64,000 nucleotides of DNA from Cellulomonas sp. URHD0024 (GCF_000426185.1 NZ_AUEW01000001.1:744001-808000); one strand, 5' to 3'. Positions 34,202 through 43,713 are shown, counted from the stretch's first letter. The notes: generated from the letters alone by a model not told the origin. Numbers and translations: made by a program.

Positions 34202-35949
34202 CGACGACATCAACCCCCTCTCCTGTCGAGAAGATTGCTGCCGGCACCGCGGACTACCTCGACCAGCGCACCGGCCTCGGCACCGCCGTCAAGGTCTTCG
34301 CGCGAAAGATCTTCCCCGACCACTGGTCGTTCCTGCTCGGTGAGATCGCGCTGTACAGCTTCATCACCATCCTGATCTCGGGCGTCTTCCTCACCCTGTT
34401 CTTCGTCCCGAGCATGAACGAGGTGACGTACGACGGTCCGTGGGTGGCCCTTCAGGGACAGCACATGTCGGAGGCGTTCGCCTCGACGTTGAGGCTCTCG
34501 TTCGAGGTGCGCGGTGGCCTGCTCATGCGGCAGATCCACCACTGGGCCGCGCTGATCTTCATGGCCTCGATCGTCACGCACATGATGCGGGTGTTCTTCA
34601 CGGGAGCGTTCCGCAAGCCTCGCGAGCTCAACTGGCTCGTCGGCTTCACGCTGATGATCCTCGGGCTCGCCGCGGGCTTCACCGGCTACTCGCTCCCCGA
34701 CGACGTGCTCTCGGGCAACGGCCTGCGGATCACCGACGGTGTGGTGCGGTCCATCCCGGTCATCGGCAGCTATATCTCGTACTTCCTGTTCGGCGGCGAG
34801 TTCCCGGGTGAGGTGCTCATCCCGCGCATGTTCACCGTGCACATCCTCCTGATTCCCGGCATCATCCTTGCGCTGATCGGGCTGCACCTGTTCTTCGTCG
34901 TGCTGCACAAGCACACGCAGTACCCGGGGTCCGGACGAAGCAACAAGAATGTCGTCGGCTACCCGCTCTTCCCGATCTACGTAGCCAAGGCCGGCGGTTA
35001 CTTCTTCATCGTCTTCGGTGTCATCGCGTTGATGGCGGCGACGATGTCGATCAACCCGGTCTGGAACTACGGCCCGTTCGATCCGTCGATCGTCTCCGCG
35101 GGCGCCCAACCCGACTGGTACATGTTGTTCCTCGAGGGTGCGCTGCGCATGATGCCCGGCTTCGCCGAGGTCGTCATCGGTCAGTACACGCTGTCGCTGA
35201 ACGTCCTCATCCCTGCCGTGGTCGTCCCCGGGATCTTGTTCACCACACTCGCGCTCTACCCGTTCATCGAGGCGTTCGCGACGGGTGACCGCAAGGAGCA
35301 CCACGTGCTCGACCGCCCGAGGAACCGACCGTTCCGGACCGCGTTCGGCGTGTCGCTCCTGACTGCGTTCTTCGTGCTCATCCTCGCCGGTTCCAACGAC
35401 CTGATCGCCACCCACTTCCACCTGTCGATCAACGACATCACGTGGACGTTCCGGGCCCTGGTCTTCCTCGGACCCTGGTTCGCCTTCTGGATCACCAAGC
35501 GCATCTGCCTCGGCCTGCAGCGCAAGGACCGCGAGCTCGTCCTGCACGGCCACGAGACCGGTCGCATCGTCCGGTTCGCCAACGGCGAGTACATCGAGGT
35601 GCACAAGCCCCTCGACGCGCACGAGCGGTGGCTGCGGGTGCAGCACGACAACACTCGTCCGCTGGAGATCGAGCCAGCCGAGGACTCACGCGGCGTGCGC
35701 CGCAAGGGATACCGGCTGGACCGCATGCGGCAGCGCCTCTCGGAGACGTTCTACGAGGACCGCATCGAGCCGGTCACGCCCGCCGAGCTCGTCGCCGCGC
35801 ACTCCCACGGAGAGCACGACGCGATCGGGAGCGGCGAGCCCGCCCCTGCCGAGCTGACAAGCGCGGGCACCCAGGCCGGCGTCGTCGGCGGTGGCCAGCA
35901 CCTCGTGGATCCGAAGGACGAGACTGCCCCTGACGGGCGGAATCACTGA
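34198..35949 (+). CDS. qcrB: Cytochrome b subunit of the bcc complex
   Basis: 583 aa. Eight or nine membrane helices with the four haem-b histidines in the QIHHWAALIFMASIVTH and PRMFTVHILLIPGIILALIGLHLFFVVLHKH segments, the quinol-site PDWY motif (AQPDWYMLFLEGALRMMP) and a long polar C-terminal extension of about 130 residues, typical of actinobacteria. It oxidises menaquinol and, with qcrA and qcrC, forms the supercomplex with aa3. GTG start overlaps the qcrA stop. A terminator follows. Confidence 0.95.
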   Translation: MTTTSTPSPVEKIAAGTADYLDQRTGLGTAVKVFARKIFPDHWSFLLGEIALYSFITILISGVFLTLFFVPSMNEVTYDGPWVALQGQHMSEAFASTLRLSFEVRGGLLMRQIHHWAALIFMASIVTHMMRVFFTGAFRKPRELNWLVGFTLMILGLAAGFTGYSLPDDVLSGNGLRITDGVVRSIPVIGSYISYFLFGGEFPGEVLIPRMFTVHILLIPGIILALIGLHLFFVVLHKHTQYPGSGRSNKNVVGYPLFPIYVAKAGGYFFIVFGVIALMAATMSINPVWNYGPFDPSIVSAGAQPDWYMLFLEGALRMMPGFAEVVIGQYTLSLNVLIPAVVVPGILFTTLALYPFIEAFATGDRKEHHVLDRPRNRPFRTAFGVSLLTAFFVLILAGSNDLIATHFHLSINDITWTFRALVFLGPWFAFWITKRICLGLQRKDRELVLHGHETGRIVRFANGEYIEVHKPLDAHERWLRVQHDNTRPLEIEPAEDSRGVRRKGYRLDRMRQRLSETFYEDRIEPVTPAELVAAHSHGEHDAIGSGEPAPAELTSAGTQAGVVGGGQHLVDPKDETAPDGRNH

Positions 35950-35975
35950 TCCTGAGCAAGAGTTGTCCGAGGAGT

Positions 35976-36006
35976 CGGGCGGCTCGCCGTCACGGCGAGC
36001 CGCCCG
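35976..36006 (+). terminator. Intrinsic terminator of ctaE-qcrCAB
   Basis: 14-bp perfect stem CGGGCGGCTCGCCG (35976-35989) with 35993-36006, loop TCA, followed by CTTCTTCGTTTCTC, the most T-rich tail of any hairpin in the window. Confidence 0.85.
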
Positions 36007-36063
36007 CTTCTTCGTTTCTCAGGGGCGGACAGTCCCACACCGACGCAGGAGAGGTACTCACGC

Positions 36064-36690
36064 ATGGCTGACTACTCGCTTCCGGATCTGCCCTACGACT
36101 ACGCGGCGCTCGAGCCGCACATCTCGGGGCGCATCATGGAGCTGCACCATGACAAGCACCACGCGGCCTACGTCGCCGGCGCCAACACGGCGCTCGAGAA
36201 GCTCGCCGCGGCACGCGACGCCGACGACTTCGCCGCGGTGAACCTCCACGAGAAGAACCTCGCCTTCAACCTGGGCGGGCACGTCAACCACTCGGTGTTC
36301 TGGCAGAACCTCTCCCCCGAGGGTGGCGACAGGCCCACCGGCGAGCTGGGCGCCGCGATCGACGAGTTCTTCGGCTCGTTCGACGCGTTCCAGAAGCACT
36401 TCGCCGCGAACGCGATCGGCATCCAAGGCTCTGGCTGGTCGATCCTCGCGTGGGACTCGATCGGCCAGAAGCTCGTCATCGTGCAGCTCTACGACCAGCA
36501 GAGCAACATCGCTCTCGGCCTCGTCCCGGTCGTCGTGCTCGACATGTGGGAGCACGCGTTCTACCTGGACTACGTCAACGTCAAGGCGGACTACGTCAAG
36601 GCGTGGTGGAACATCGTGAGCTGGTCGGACGCCGCGGCTCGTTTCGAGCGCGCGCGCACGCAGACCTCCGGGCTGATCGTCGCCCTCTAG
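36064..36690 (+). CDS. sodA: Superoxide dismutase (Fe/Mn family)
   Basis: 208 aa. Metal ligands: His28 in MELHHDKHH, the His of GHVNHSVFW, and Asp plus His in [12 protein letters not shown]. The [13 protein letters not shown] segment with its Gln resembles mycobacterial Fe-type SodA, but Fe versus Mn cannot be settled by eye. It has no signal peptide. GGAGAGG precedes the ATG. Its own terminator follows. It removes superoxide and sits directly next to the respiratory-complex genes. Confidence 0.95.
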   Translation: MADYSLPDLPYDYAALEPHISGRIMELHHDKHHAAYVAGANTALEKLAAARDADDFAAVNLHEKNLAFNLGGHVNHSVFWQNLSPEGGDRPTGELGAAIDEFFGSFDAFQKHFAANAIGIQGSGWSILAWDSIGQKLVIVQLYDQQSNIALGLVPVVVLDMWEHAFYLDYVNVKADYVKAWWNIVSWSDAAARFERARTQTSGLIVAL

Positions 36691-36716
36691 CCCTCTCTAC
36701 GCCCCGCACAACGCCT

Positions 36717-36750
36717 GTGGGCCCGCACTCGTCGTCGAGTGCGGGCCCAC
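36717..36750. terminator. Bidirectional terminator between sodA and the META lipoprotein
   Basis: 15-bp perfect stem GTGGGCCCGCACTCG (36717-36731) with 36736-36750, loop TCGT. Confidence 0.8.
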
Positions 36751-36763
36751 GGCCGTCGTGCGC

Positions 36764-37162
36764 TCAGGAGACCTTCTCGAGCGTTCCGATCTTCTTGTCG
36801 CTGTCCCCCAGGACCGTCATGGTCTTGCCGTCGATCGTTGCCGACGTCGCTCCGGACAACCAGGTGTCGACGTCGCCGCACGCCATCATCGTGGCGGTGA
36901 ACGGCCCGAGCTCGACCGTCGAGCCACTGATCTTCCAGGTCCCGTTCAGCTGGTTGCACCCGTCGGACCCGCTGACCGTCCCGTTCTTGAGGAACAGGAG
37001 GTCGACCAAGGGCTTGGAGTCCGGCTCGTTCCACTGTCCCGTGACGTCGGTGGACTTCAGGGAAGAGCCGGAGGAGTCGTCGCCGGCGCAGGCGGTCAAG
37101 GCCGCCCCCGCCAGCGCGACAAGGAGGATGGTTCGAGCCACGACTGCGCGAGGATGCCTCAT
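36764..37162 (-). CDS. META domain lipoprotein (HslJ-like)
   Basis: 132 aa. Signal peptide with lipobox LTAC (Cys25 lipidated), Ser/Asp linker, then a META domain: VTGQWNEPDSKPLVDLLFLKNGTVSGSDGCNQLNGTWKISG and FTATMMACGDVDTWLSGATS, with the conserved GCN and MAC cysteines that can form a disulfide. In Gram-negatives HslJ contributes to novobiocin resistance; in actinobacteria the role is unknown. TAGCGT lies 7 nt before the ATG. It lies between sodA and the cta genes. Confidence 0.85.
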   Translation of the reverse strand: MRHPRAVVARTILLVALAGAALTACAGDDSSGSSLKSTDVTGQWNEPDSKPLVDLLFLKNGTVSGSDGCNQLNGTWKISGSTVELGPFTATMMACGDVDTWLSGATSATIDGKTMTVLGDSDKKIGTLEKVS

Positions 37163-37169
37163 GCCGTCG

Positions 37170-37175
37170 ACGCTA
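37170..37175 (-). promoter_or_regulatory. -10 element TAGCGT, leaderless start of the META lipoprotein gene
   Basis: TAGCGT on the minus strand, 7 nt before the ATG at 37162. Confidence 0.55.
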
Positions 37176-37224
37176 GCAGGGCGAAATCCCTGCTCACACG
37201 GGCTGGAACACCCAGGTGAGGACG

Positions 37225-37623
37225 TCAGTGCGCGTGCTGCCCGCGAGAGAACTCGAAGACCCAGCCGACGAGTCCGATGACACCCAGGGCGACGCCGATG
37301 CCGACGAGCCAGAAGTCGATGGCGAGCCCCGCGAACGCGATCGCGGCGGCCACACCGAGGACGAGCGGCCACCAGCTCCACGGGCTGTACACACCCTGGT
37401 CGCCGGCGCCCTGCTCGATCTGACCGTTCGGGTCGTCCTCGGGGCGTTCGTCGATGCGGCGGCCCAGCAGCGCGAAGTACGCGCCGATCATGCCGACCAG
37501 ACCACCCACGAGCGGGATGCCGACGGTCCCGACCGCCTCGCCACCGCTCCACCAGGCGTAGATCAGACCGACCGGTACGAAGAAGAGAACTCCGTAGAGG
37601 AAGAGCTTGGTCTCGAGCTTCAT
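37225..37623 (-). CDS. ctaF: Cytochrome c oxidase subunit IV (actinobacterial)
   Basis: 132 aa. Four membrane helices ([77 protein letters not shown]). The [11 protein letters not shown] motif is diagnostic of CtaF. It is a structural subunit of the aa3 oxidase in the supercomplex. ATG overlaps the ctaD stop by ATGA, so it is last in ctaC-ctaD-ctaF. Confidence 0.93.
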   Translation of the reverse strand: MKLETKLFLYGVLFFVPVGLIYAWWSGGEAVGTVGIPLVGGLVGMIGAYFALLGRRIDERPEDDPNGQIEQGAGDQGVYSPWSWWPLVLGVAAAIAFAGLAIDFWLVGIGVALGVIGLVGWVFEFSRGQHAH

Positions 37624-39431
37624 CGCGTCTCGTCCTCGTCCGTTCCGGCTCCGTCATCCACGATCGTCGCTGTGGACTGCTCGGGCTCGCCGGTCCCGTG
37701 CATGATCCGATCGCGGGCGACGCTCTGCTGGCCGCGGCGGTCCGACTCCCAGTCGAGCACAGGGTTGGGATCCGGCTCGACGAAGTCCATGGCAGCCACC
37801 TCAGGGTGGTGCAGGTCGAACGCCGGACGCTCCGAACGGATACGTGGCAGCGACGTGAAGTTGTGCCGCGGGGGCGGGCAGCTGGTGGCCCACTCGAGCG
37901 AGGCGCCGTAACCCCACGGGTCGTCGACGGTCACGAGCGGGGCGTTGCGCCAGGTCGTGTACACGTTCCAGAGGAAGGGCAGCGTCGACGCGGCGAGGAT
38001 GACGGCGCCGATCGTCGAGACCTGGTTCATCGTCGTGAAGCCGTCTGCTGGCGAGTAGTCGGCGTACCGGCGCGGCATGCCCTTCACACCCAGCCAGTGC
38101 TGGATGAGGAAGGTGGTGTGGAAGCCGATGAACAGCATCCAGAAGTGCACCTTGCCGAGGCGCTCGTCGAGCATCCGGCCGGTCATCTTGGGCCACCAGA
38201 AGTAGAACCCGGCGAACATGGCGAACACCACGGTTCCGAAGACCACGTAGTGGAAGTGGGCGACGACGAAGTACGAGTCCGACAGCTGGAAGTCGAGCGC
38301 CGGGCTGGACAGGATGATGCCCGTCAGACCGCCGAACAGGAACGTGACAAGGAAGCCGATCGTCCACAGCATGGGCGTCTCGAACGTGATCTTGCCCCGC
38401 CACATCGTGCCGATCCAGTTGAAGAACTTCACACCGGTGGGCACCGCGATCAGCATCGTCATGAACGAGAAGAACGGCAGCAGGACCGATCCGGTGACGT
38501 ACATGTGGTGCGCCCAGACGGTCACCGACAGGGCGGCGATGGCGATCGTGGCGTACACCAGACCGCGGTAGCCGAAGATCGGTTTGCGGCTGAACACCGG
38601 CAGGATCTCGGTCACGATGCCGAAGAACGGCAGCGCGATGATGTAGACCTCCGGGTGCCCGAAGAACCAGAACAGGTGCTGCCAGAGGATGGCGCCGCCG
38701 TTCTCGGGGTTGAACACCTGGGCGCCGAACCGTCGGTCCGCGCCGAGCGCGAACAGTGCCGAGGCGAGCGGCGGGAACGCCATGAGCACGAGCAGCGACG
38801 TCACCAGGGTGTTCCAGGTGAAGATCGGCATGCGGAACATGGTCATTCCGGGGGCGCGCATGGTGACGATCGTCGTGATGAAGTTGACGGCACCCAGGAT
38901 CGTGCCGAAGCCGGCGAGCGCCAGCCCGAACACCCAGAGGTCTCCACCGAGCCCCGGTGAGTAGACCGTGTTGGACAGCGGCGCGTAGGCGAACCATCCG
39001 AACGACGCGGCGCCCTGGGGTGTGAAGAAGCCGAACCCGGCGATCGTGCCGCCGAAGAAGAAGAACCAGTACGCGAGCATGTTCAGCCGCGGGAACGCGA
39101 CGTCGGGCGCACCGATCTGCAGAGGCATGATCACGTTGGCGAACCCGGCGAACAGGGGCGTCGCGAACAGCAGCAGCATGATCGTGCCGTGCATGGTGAA
39201 CGCCTGGTTGTACTGCTCCTTCGACTGGAACACCTGCATGCCCGGGTCGAAGAGCTCCGCGCGGATGAGCAGCGCGAGGGTGCCGCCGACGGCGAACCAG
39301 ACGAACGACGTGATCAGGTAGAGGTACCCGATCGTCTTGTGGTCGGTGGAGGTGATCCACTTGATCACCGTGCGGCCTAGCGTCTGGCGCGACGGCGCCA
39401 GTCCGGGGATGTGCTCCGCGACGGCAGCCAT
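37620..39431 (-). CDS. ctaD: Cytochrome c oxidase subunit I
   Basis: 603 aa, twelve membrane helices. CuB/haem site [15 protein letters not shown] (His-Tyr crosslink pair), AHHMYVTG (CuB His pair), and haem ligands in [14 protein letters not shown] and [13 protein letters not shown]- and D-channel residues are visible. The polar C-terminal tail of about 60 residues is typical of actinobacteria. It reduces O2 and pumps protons. TGATG overlap with the ctaC stop. Confidence 0.96.
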   Translation of the reverse strand: MAAVAEHIPGLAPSRQTLGRTVIKWITSTDHKTIGYLYLITSFVWFAVGGTLALLIRAELFDPGMQVFQSKEQYNQAFTMHGTIMLLLFATPLFAGFANVIMPLQIGAPDVAFPRLNMLAYWFFFFGGTIAGFGFFTPQGAASFGWFAYAPLSNTVYSPGLGGDLWVFGLALAGFGTILGAVNFITTIVTMRAPGMTMFRMPIFTWNTLVTSLLVLMAFPPLASALFALGADRRFGAQVFNPENGGAILWQHLFWFFGHPEVYIIALPFFGIVTEILPVFSRKPIFGYRGLVYATIAIAALSVTVWAHHMYVTGSVLLPFFSFMTMLIAVPTGVKFFNWIGTMWRGKITFETPMLWTIGFLVTFLFGGLTGIILSSPALDFQLSDSYFVVAHFHYVVFGTVVFAMFAGFYFWWPKMTGRMLDERLGKVHFWMLFIGFHTTFLIQHWLGVKGMPRRYADYSPADGFTTMNQVSTIGAVILAASTLPFLWNVYTTWRNAPLVTVDDPWGYGASLEWATSCPPPRHNFTSLPRIRSERPAFDLHHPEVAAMDFVEPDPNPVLDWESDRRGQQSVARDRIMHGTGEPEQSTATIVDDGAGTDEDETR

Positions 39432-40315
39432 CAGTTCTCGCCTTCCTTCGCCGCGTCGGGCGCGGTGTCCTGCTGGCGGCTGTACTCGAGTCCGAGCGAG
39501 CCTTCCTGGCCCTTCTCCTGGAGCTCCTTGATGTGTGTGTCGTACTCCTCGCGCGAGACCACGTTGACGTTGAACAGCATCGACGAGTGGTACTCACCGC
39601 AGAGCTCGGCGCACTTGCCCTCGTAGAAGCCGATCACCCTCGGCGTGAGCTGGAAGGAGTTCGTCTTGCCGGGGATGACGTCCATCTTCATGAGGAAGTC
39701 GGGCACCCAGAACGAGTGGATGACGTCGCGCGAGTTGAGCGTGAACGTGACCGACTCGTCGACGGGGAGCCAGAGCGTGACCTGGTCACGCAGCACGCCC
39801 GTGCCGGCGCTGCCGACGTCCTGCGCGTGCTGGCCGGTCTCGTACGCGTCGTCGTCGAGGTAGTTGAAGTCCCAGCTCCACTGCTTGCCGATGACCTGCA
39901 CGTGGTTCTCGGTCTTCGCCGACGTGTCGACGAGCGCCGTCGTGTCGCGGTTCGTGTAGTAGAACAGCACGCCGACCATGATGATCGGCAGGATCACGTA
40001 CATGATCTCGAGCGGCACGTGGTACCGGAGCTGCACCGGGAGGGTGTCGTCCGCCTTGCGCTTCCGGTAGACGGTGACGCACCACAGGATCAGGCCCCAG
40101 GTGATGACGCCGACGATGAGCGCGGCGATCCAGGAGCCGACCCACAGGCTCGTGATCCGACCGGTCTGGTTGGTGATCTCGTGCTCCGACGAGCCAGGCA
40201 GGAAGCCTCGCTCCACCTGCTCGGAGCATCCGCTCAGGAGGACGACGGCGACAGCAAGCAGACCAGCCAGGACCAGCGCTGGCCGCCGCGTGCGGCGGGG
40301 GGTGTCCGGGTGCAA
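39431..40315 (-). CDS. ctaC: Cytochrome c oxidase subunit II (lipoprotein)
   Basis: 294 aa. Signal peptide with lipobox LLSGC (Cys30 lipidated), two membrane helices, then a cupredoxin domain with the CuA site [12 protein letters not shown] and the upstream VIHSFWVP His. Electrons arrive here from the cytochrome cc subunit. TTG start at 40315, supported by GAGAGG about 9 nt upstream and by the family N terminus. A TAGGCT -10 candidate (40397-40402) would give a leader of about 75 nt. Confidence 0.94.
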   Translation of the reverse strand: MHPDTPRRTRRPALVLAGLLAVAVVLLSGCSEQVERGFLPGSSEHEITNQTGRITSLWVGSWIAALIVGVITWGLILWCVTVYRKRKADDTLPVQLRYHVPLEIMYVILPIIMVGVLFYYTNRDTTALVDTSAKTENHVQVIGKQWSWDFNYLDDDAYETGQHAQDVGSAGTGVLRDQVTLWLPVDESVTFTLNSRDVIHSFWVPDFLMKMDVIPGKTNSFQLTPRVIGFYEGKCAELCGEYHSSMLFNVNVVSREEYDTHIKELQEKGQEGSLGLEYSRQQDTAPDAAKEGEN

Positions 40316-40396
40316 CGGGGGGACCTCTCACTCGCGTCCCGTCGGCGCTCCCATGGTGCGGTGGCGTCGTCCGGGACCTTCGTCCTCGACTGGTGC

Positions 40397-40402
40397 AGCC
40401 TA
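40397..40402 (-). promoter_or_regulatory. Candidate -10 element TAGGCT of ctaC-ctaD-ctaF
   Basis: TAGGCT on the minus strand in the 256-nt divergent region; start near 40390, then a leader of about 75 nt with a Shine-Dalgarno before the TTG at 40315. Confidence 0.35.
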
Positions 40403-40559
40403 GCGCCCCGGGCCGCGCGTTTCGTGCTGGGCTCGACTCTTGACGACGCCGTGTCAGCACGACGTTCGTCACGTCAGGCCCCGGTCCGCACGGGGGGTGC
40501 ACAGCCCGGCGGGCCGTCCGGGAGGACCGTCTCCCGCCTGGTCACGCGCCTCGCGGGGT

Positions 40560-40565
40560 TAACGT
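40560..40565 (+). promoter_or_regulatory. -10 element TAACGT, leaderless start of the NifS-fold gene
   Basis: TAACGT ends 6 nt before the GTG at 40572. Confidence 0.55.
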
Positions 40566-40571
40566 GCCTCC

Positions 40572-41759
40572 GTGAGCACGAGTGGTGAACGCGAGACGAC
40601 CCGACCGCGCGAGGCGCCCGTTGTGACCGACACCACTGTCGGGCGGGTCGTCCTCGACGCCGGCGGGCACGCTCCGCTGCTCGCGGAGGCCCGCGCCGCG
40701 TTCGTCGAGGCGCTGGACCAGGGGTGGGCGGACCCGCGCAGGCTGCATGCAGAGGGTCGGCGGGCTCGCATGCTGCTCGACGGCGCACGGGAGGCGATCG
40801 CCGCAGTCGTGGGCGTCCGGACGCAGGACGTCGACCTGTCTCCGTCGCACACCGCTGCGCTCCACGCGGCTGTTCGATCGGTGGCGCGGGGTCGTCGTCG
40901 CGTGGGTGGCGACATCGTCGTGGGCGCCGTCGAGCGCGCGGCCGTGCTGAATGCCGCCGATTTCGCCGGCCACCGGGTCACGGTGCCCGTCGACTCGACC
41001 GGTCGGGTGGATGCGCTCGCCTTCGCCGACGTCGTCCGCCTGCCTGGGGTAGCACTCGCGGCCCTGCAGCACGCGAACGGGGAGGTGGGCACGCTCCAGC
41101 CCGTCGGGGCCGTCCATGACGCTGCGCGCACAGCCGGTGTCCCGCTGCTCGTCGATGCGGGCGCGAGCCTCGGACACGTCGACGTGGGTGATGCCTGGGA
41201 CCTGCTCGCCGGCGACTCGGGCGACTGGGGAGGTCCCGGAGGGCTCGGGGTGCTCGTCACACGCGCCGGGGTGCGTCGCTCCCCCGACTGGCCCGACGAC
41301 GAGGACCGCTGGTTCCCCGGGGGCGTCAGCGTCCCCGCTGCGCTCGCCGCGGCCGTGGCACTGCAGGTGGCCACCGGTGCGCCGGACGACGTCCGCCGGC
41401 GCGAGCTGATCGACACGGTGCGCACGCGGGTGGCTGCCGAGGTCCCCGACGTCGATGTCGTGGGCGATGCCGTGGAGCGACTCCCCCACGTCCTGACCTT
41501 CTCCTGCCTCTATGTCGAGGGGGAGGCGCTCCTGGGCGCGCTGGACGCACGCGGGTTCGCGGTCGGATCCGGGTCGGCGTGCACGTCGAGCGCGCTCGAA
41601 CCGAGCCACGTCCTTGCCGCCATGGGGGCCCTCACCCACGGCAACATCCGCCTCGCGCTACCCCGCGGCGCACGCTCGGCAGAGGTGGGCAGATTCCTGG
41701 ACGAGCTGCCGGGCATCGTCGCGGCGGTGCGGGAGTCGTGGGGGGTCACAGCGCTGTGA
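40572..41759 (+). CDS. NifS/cysteine-desulfurase-fold protein without any lysine (probable pseudoenzyme)
   Basis: 395 aa, class V aminotransferase fold: LQHANGEVGTLQPVGA, LLVDAGASLGHVDV (Asp195 equals the PLP-pyridine Asp) and a cysteine loop VGSGSACTSS (Cys337). Aligned without gaps to the IscS segment DLMSFSGHKIYGPKGIG, residues 210-226 read DLLAGDSGDWGGPGGLG: the His is Gly217 and the PLP Lys is Asp218. The PLP-stacking His (EHxAV) is Arg122 and the PLP Gln is Ala198. There is no lysine in the whole protein, so no internal aldimine can form. The product is probably not a classical desulfurase; it may be a sulfur-transfer scaffold. It overlaps a TusA gene by GTGA. Leaderless start at GTG 40572. 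Fold assignment is firm, function is not. Confidence 0.8.
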   Translation: MSTSGERETTRPREAPVVTDTTVGRVVLDAGGHAPLLAEARAAFVEALDQGWADPRRLHAEGRRARMLLDGAREAIAAVVGVRTQDVDLSPSHTAALHAAVRSVARGRRRVGGDIVVGAVERAAVLNAADFAGHRVTVPVDSTGRVDALAFADVVRLPGVALAALQHANGEVGTLQPVGAVHDAARTAGVPLLVDAGASLGHVDVGDAWDLLAGDSGDWGGPGGLGVLVTRAGVRRSPDWPDDEDRWFPGGVSVPAALAAAVALQVATGAPDDVRRRELIDTVRTRVAAEVPDVDVVGDAVERLPHVLTFSCLYVEGEALLGALDARGFAVGSGSACTSSALEPSHVLAAMGALTHGNIRLALPRGARSAEVGRFLDELPGIVAAVRESWGVTAL

Positions 41760-41977
41760 TCGTCGTCGACGCCCGTGGGTTGCGCTGCCCGGCACCGGTG
41801 ATCCGGCTCGCCCGGGCCGCGAAGGACGCACCGGTGGGCAGCACGTTGACGGTGCTCGCGACCGATCCGGCGGCGGTGCACGACGTACCGGCCTGGGCCC
41901 GGATGCGCGGCCACGTCATGGTCGAGGCGACTCAGGCGGACGGCGTCCACTCGCTCACGGTCCGCACCCAGGCATGA
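41756..41977 (+). CDS. TusA/SirA family sulfur carrier
   Basis: 73 aa. VDARGLRCPAPVIRLARAAKDAPVGSTLTVLATDPAAVHDVPAWARMRGH: the CPxP motif holds the persulfide-carrying Cys, and ATDPAAVHDVP is the second family motif. It relays sulfane sulfur between desulfurases and acceptors. GTG overlaps the NifS-fold stop (GTGA), so the two are co-translated. Convergent with erpA across a terminator. Confidence 0.9.
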   Translation: MIVVDARGLRCPAPVIRLARAAKDAPVGSTLTVLATDPAAVHDVPAWARMRGHVMVEATQADGVHSLTVRTQA

Positions 41978-42011
41978 GAAAGGGCCCCAGCCACGAGCCG
42001 GGGCCCTTCTC
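41976..42011. terminator. Bidirectional terminator between the TusA gene and erpA
   Basis: Stem AAGGGCCCC... with GGGGCCCTT (left arm about 41976-41988, right arm 42000-42011, one bulged A); on the minus strand it follows the erpA stop, on the plus strand it overlaps the TusA stop. Confidence 0.7.
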
Positions 42012-42018
42012 AGGCAGA

Positions 42019-42369
42019 TCAGCTGAACGAGCCGCCGCACGCGCAGGCGCTGCCGGCGTTCGGGTTGTCGATCGTGAAGCCCTGCTTCTCGATCGTGTCG
42101 GCGAAGTCGATCGTCGCACCCTCGAGGTACGGGACGCTCATGCGGTCCACGACGACCTCGACGCCGTCGTAGTCCTTGACGGCATCACCGTCGAGGACGC
42201 GCTCGTCGAAGTACAGCTGGTAGATCAGGCCCGAGCATCCACCGGGCTGGACGGCGACACGAAGACGCAGGTCATCGCGGCCTTCCTGCTCCAGGAGGCT
42301 GCGCACCTTCCCGGCGGCGACGTCGGTGAGGAGGACGCCGTGCGTCGTGGTCTGCGTGGTCTCGCTCAT
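42019..42369 (-). CDS. erpA: A-type iron-sulfur carrier (ErpA/IscA/HesB)
   Basis: 116 aa. VLLTDVAAGKVRSLL, the first ligand Cys in VQPGGCSGLIYQLYFDE, and the CACGGSFS end with two more Cys. It carries Fe-S clusters to apo-proteins such as the Rieske subunit and NadA, both encoded within 9 kb. ATG 42369 is fixed by GGAGAG at 6 nt; an upstream in-frame start at 42438 adds unlike residues. TACCCT at 42462-42467 is a -10 candidate. It corresponds to Rv2204c. Confidence 0.92.
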   Translation of the reverse strand: MSETTQTTTHGVLLTDVAAGKVRSLLEQEGRDDLRLRVAVQPGGCSGLIYQLYFDERVLDGDAVKDYDGVEVVVDRMSVPYLEGATIDFADTIEKQGFTIDNPNAGSACACGGSFS

Positions 42370-42461
42370 AGTCTCTCCAGTGGGCTCACGGGATGGTGCG
42401 TCTGCGCAATCGGCCTTGGACCGTCTGCGTAACAGCACCCGGCGCCGAGTTGTTCCCCTCC

Positions 42462-42467
42462 AGGGTA
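42462..42467 (-). promoter_or_regulatory. Candidate -10 element TACCCT of erpA
   Basis: TACCCT on the minus strand about 95 nt before the ATG at 42369; leader about 85 nt with a Shine-Dalgarno. Confidence 0.35.
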
Positions 42468-42519
42468 CGTCTCCCCCGCGCGATCATCGGTGTGCGGTGC
42501 GTCGCACCACGAGTGCGAG

Positions 42520-43713
42520 CTACCGCGACCACGTCCGAGCGACCCGGGTCGTGCGGGCGGCGAGAGTCTGCGCCGGGGCCTCCAGTGCCGCGCGCACCTC
42601 GTCCGGCGTCTCGCCGACGGCGTACGCCGCGGTGATCCCCGCGGCTGACAGTTCGCGTCGACCGACGAGCACCTCGCCGGCGAGCACGATCGTCGGGACC
42701 GCGTGCGCGAGCGCTCGGGACGCGACCTCGGTCGCCGCCTTACCGTGCAGCGACTGCCAGTCGAACCGCCCCTCGCCGGTCACGACGACGTCCGCCTCCG
42801 CGATCCGCGCGTCGAGGCCGACGGCCTCGGCGACGAATCCCGACCCGGGCACGAGGCGGCCCCCGACGAGGCCGAGCCCGAAGCCCAGGCCCCCCGCGGC
42901 GCCTGCTCCGGGCGCGGTGGTCAGGCGCGTCGTCGCCGACGTGGCTCGCGCACCGGCCATGAGGTCGGGACGGATCGCGTCCCCGAGCGCCGAGGTCGCG
43001 ACGTGGGCGAAGTCCGACAGCGCACGCTCGAGCGCCTGGGCCTGGAGCGGTGTTGCACCCTTCTGCGGCGCGAACCCGGCACTCGCGCCCTGCAACCCGA
43101 GCAGCGGGACGTCCACGTCGGTCGCGACGACGAGGTCCACTCTGCGGAGGCGGTCACGGAGTGCTCGCAGGCCCGCGAGGTCGTCTTCCGTGACGGCGCC
43201 CAGGGGTGCGCCGCCACATGCCAGAGCGGTCGCCGAGACGCCCGGGACACCAAGTGCCTCCGCAAGCCCGACGAGAGCGCCCGCACCGGCGTCGTTCGTC
43301 GCCGACCCCCCGAGGCCGACCACGATCCGGGCTGCGCCGGCCGCGAGGGCTGCGGCCACCAGCTCGCCCACCCCGCGGGTCGTGGTCCGGCCGGGGTCGC
43401 GTCGGTCGACGGGCACCAGCGGCAGCCCGATGGCTTGCGCCGACTCCAGGTAGGCCGTCGCGCCGACGAGCAGGAAGACGGCCGGAACCTGCTCACCCAC
43501 CGGGGACGTCACGGTGACCGGCACCAGCGAACCGCCCAGGGCGCGGTGCAGCGTCGCGACGAACCCTGGGCCCCCGTCGGACAGCGGGCAGGTGAGCACG
43601 TCGTCGTGCGGCGCGACCGCGCGCCAGGCACCGGCGATCGCGTCGGCCGCCTCGTCGGCGGTCAGGCTCGAGCCGAAGCTGTCGGGGGCGATGAGGACGC
43701 GCACGCCGTGCAT
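42520..43713 (-). CDS. Glycerate 2-kinase (GlxK family)
   Basis: 397 aa, full-length GlxK fold: VLIAPDSFGSSLTADEAADAI at the start, CPLSDGGPGFV, SAQAIGLPLVP, GLGGSATNDAGAGAL, CAGAP-like GGAPLGAVTEDDL, and VVTGEGRFDWQSLHGKA. In the N-terminal motif the usual Lys (DSFK) is Gly; as I recall, M. tuberculosis Rv2205c shows the same change, so this is a subfamily trait. It likely phosphorylates glycerate. It is upstream of erpA on the same strand with a 150-nt gap. Confidence 0.85.
   Translation of the reverse strand: MHGVRVLIAPDSFGSSLTADEAADAIAGAWRAVAPHDDVLTCPLSDGGPGFVATLHRALGGSLVPVTVTSPVGEQVPAVFLLVGATAYLESAQAIGLPLVPVDRRDPGRTTTRGVGELVAAALAAGAARIVVGLGGSATNDAGAGALVGLAEALGVPGVSATALACGGAPLGAVTEDDLAGLRALRDRLRRVDLVVATDVDVPLLGLQGASAGFAPQKGATPLQAQALERALSDFAHVATSALGDAIRPDLMAGARATSATTRLTTAPGAGAAGGLGFGLGLVGGRLVPGSGFVAEAVGLDARIAEADVVVTGEGRFDWQSLHGKAATEVASRALAHAVPTIVLAGEVLVGRRELSAAGITAAYAVGETPDEVRAALEAPAQTLAARTTRVARTWSR

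Noticed and set aside
42496-42508. GGTGCG/CGCACC palindrome after the glycerate kinase gene
   Set aside because: A 13-bp palindrome with no loop room beyond three bases; too common in GC-rich DNA to call an operator or terminator.
42520-43713. Loss of the Lys in the GlxK DSFK motif as evidence of an inactive kinase
   Set aside because: As I recall the M. tuberculosis orthologue shows the same substitution, so it seems a subfamily trait.
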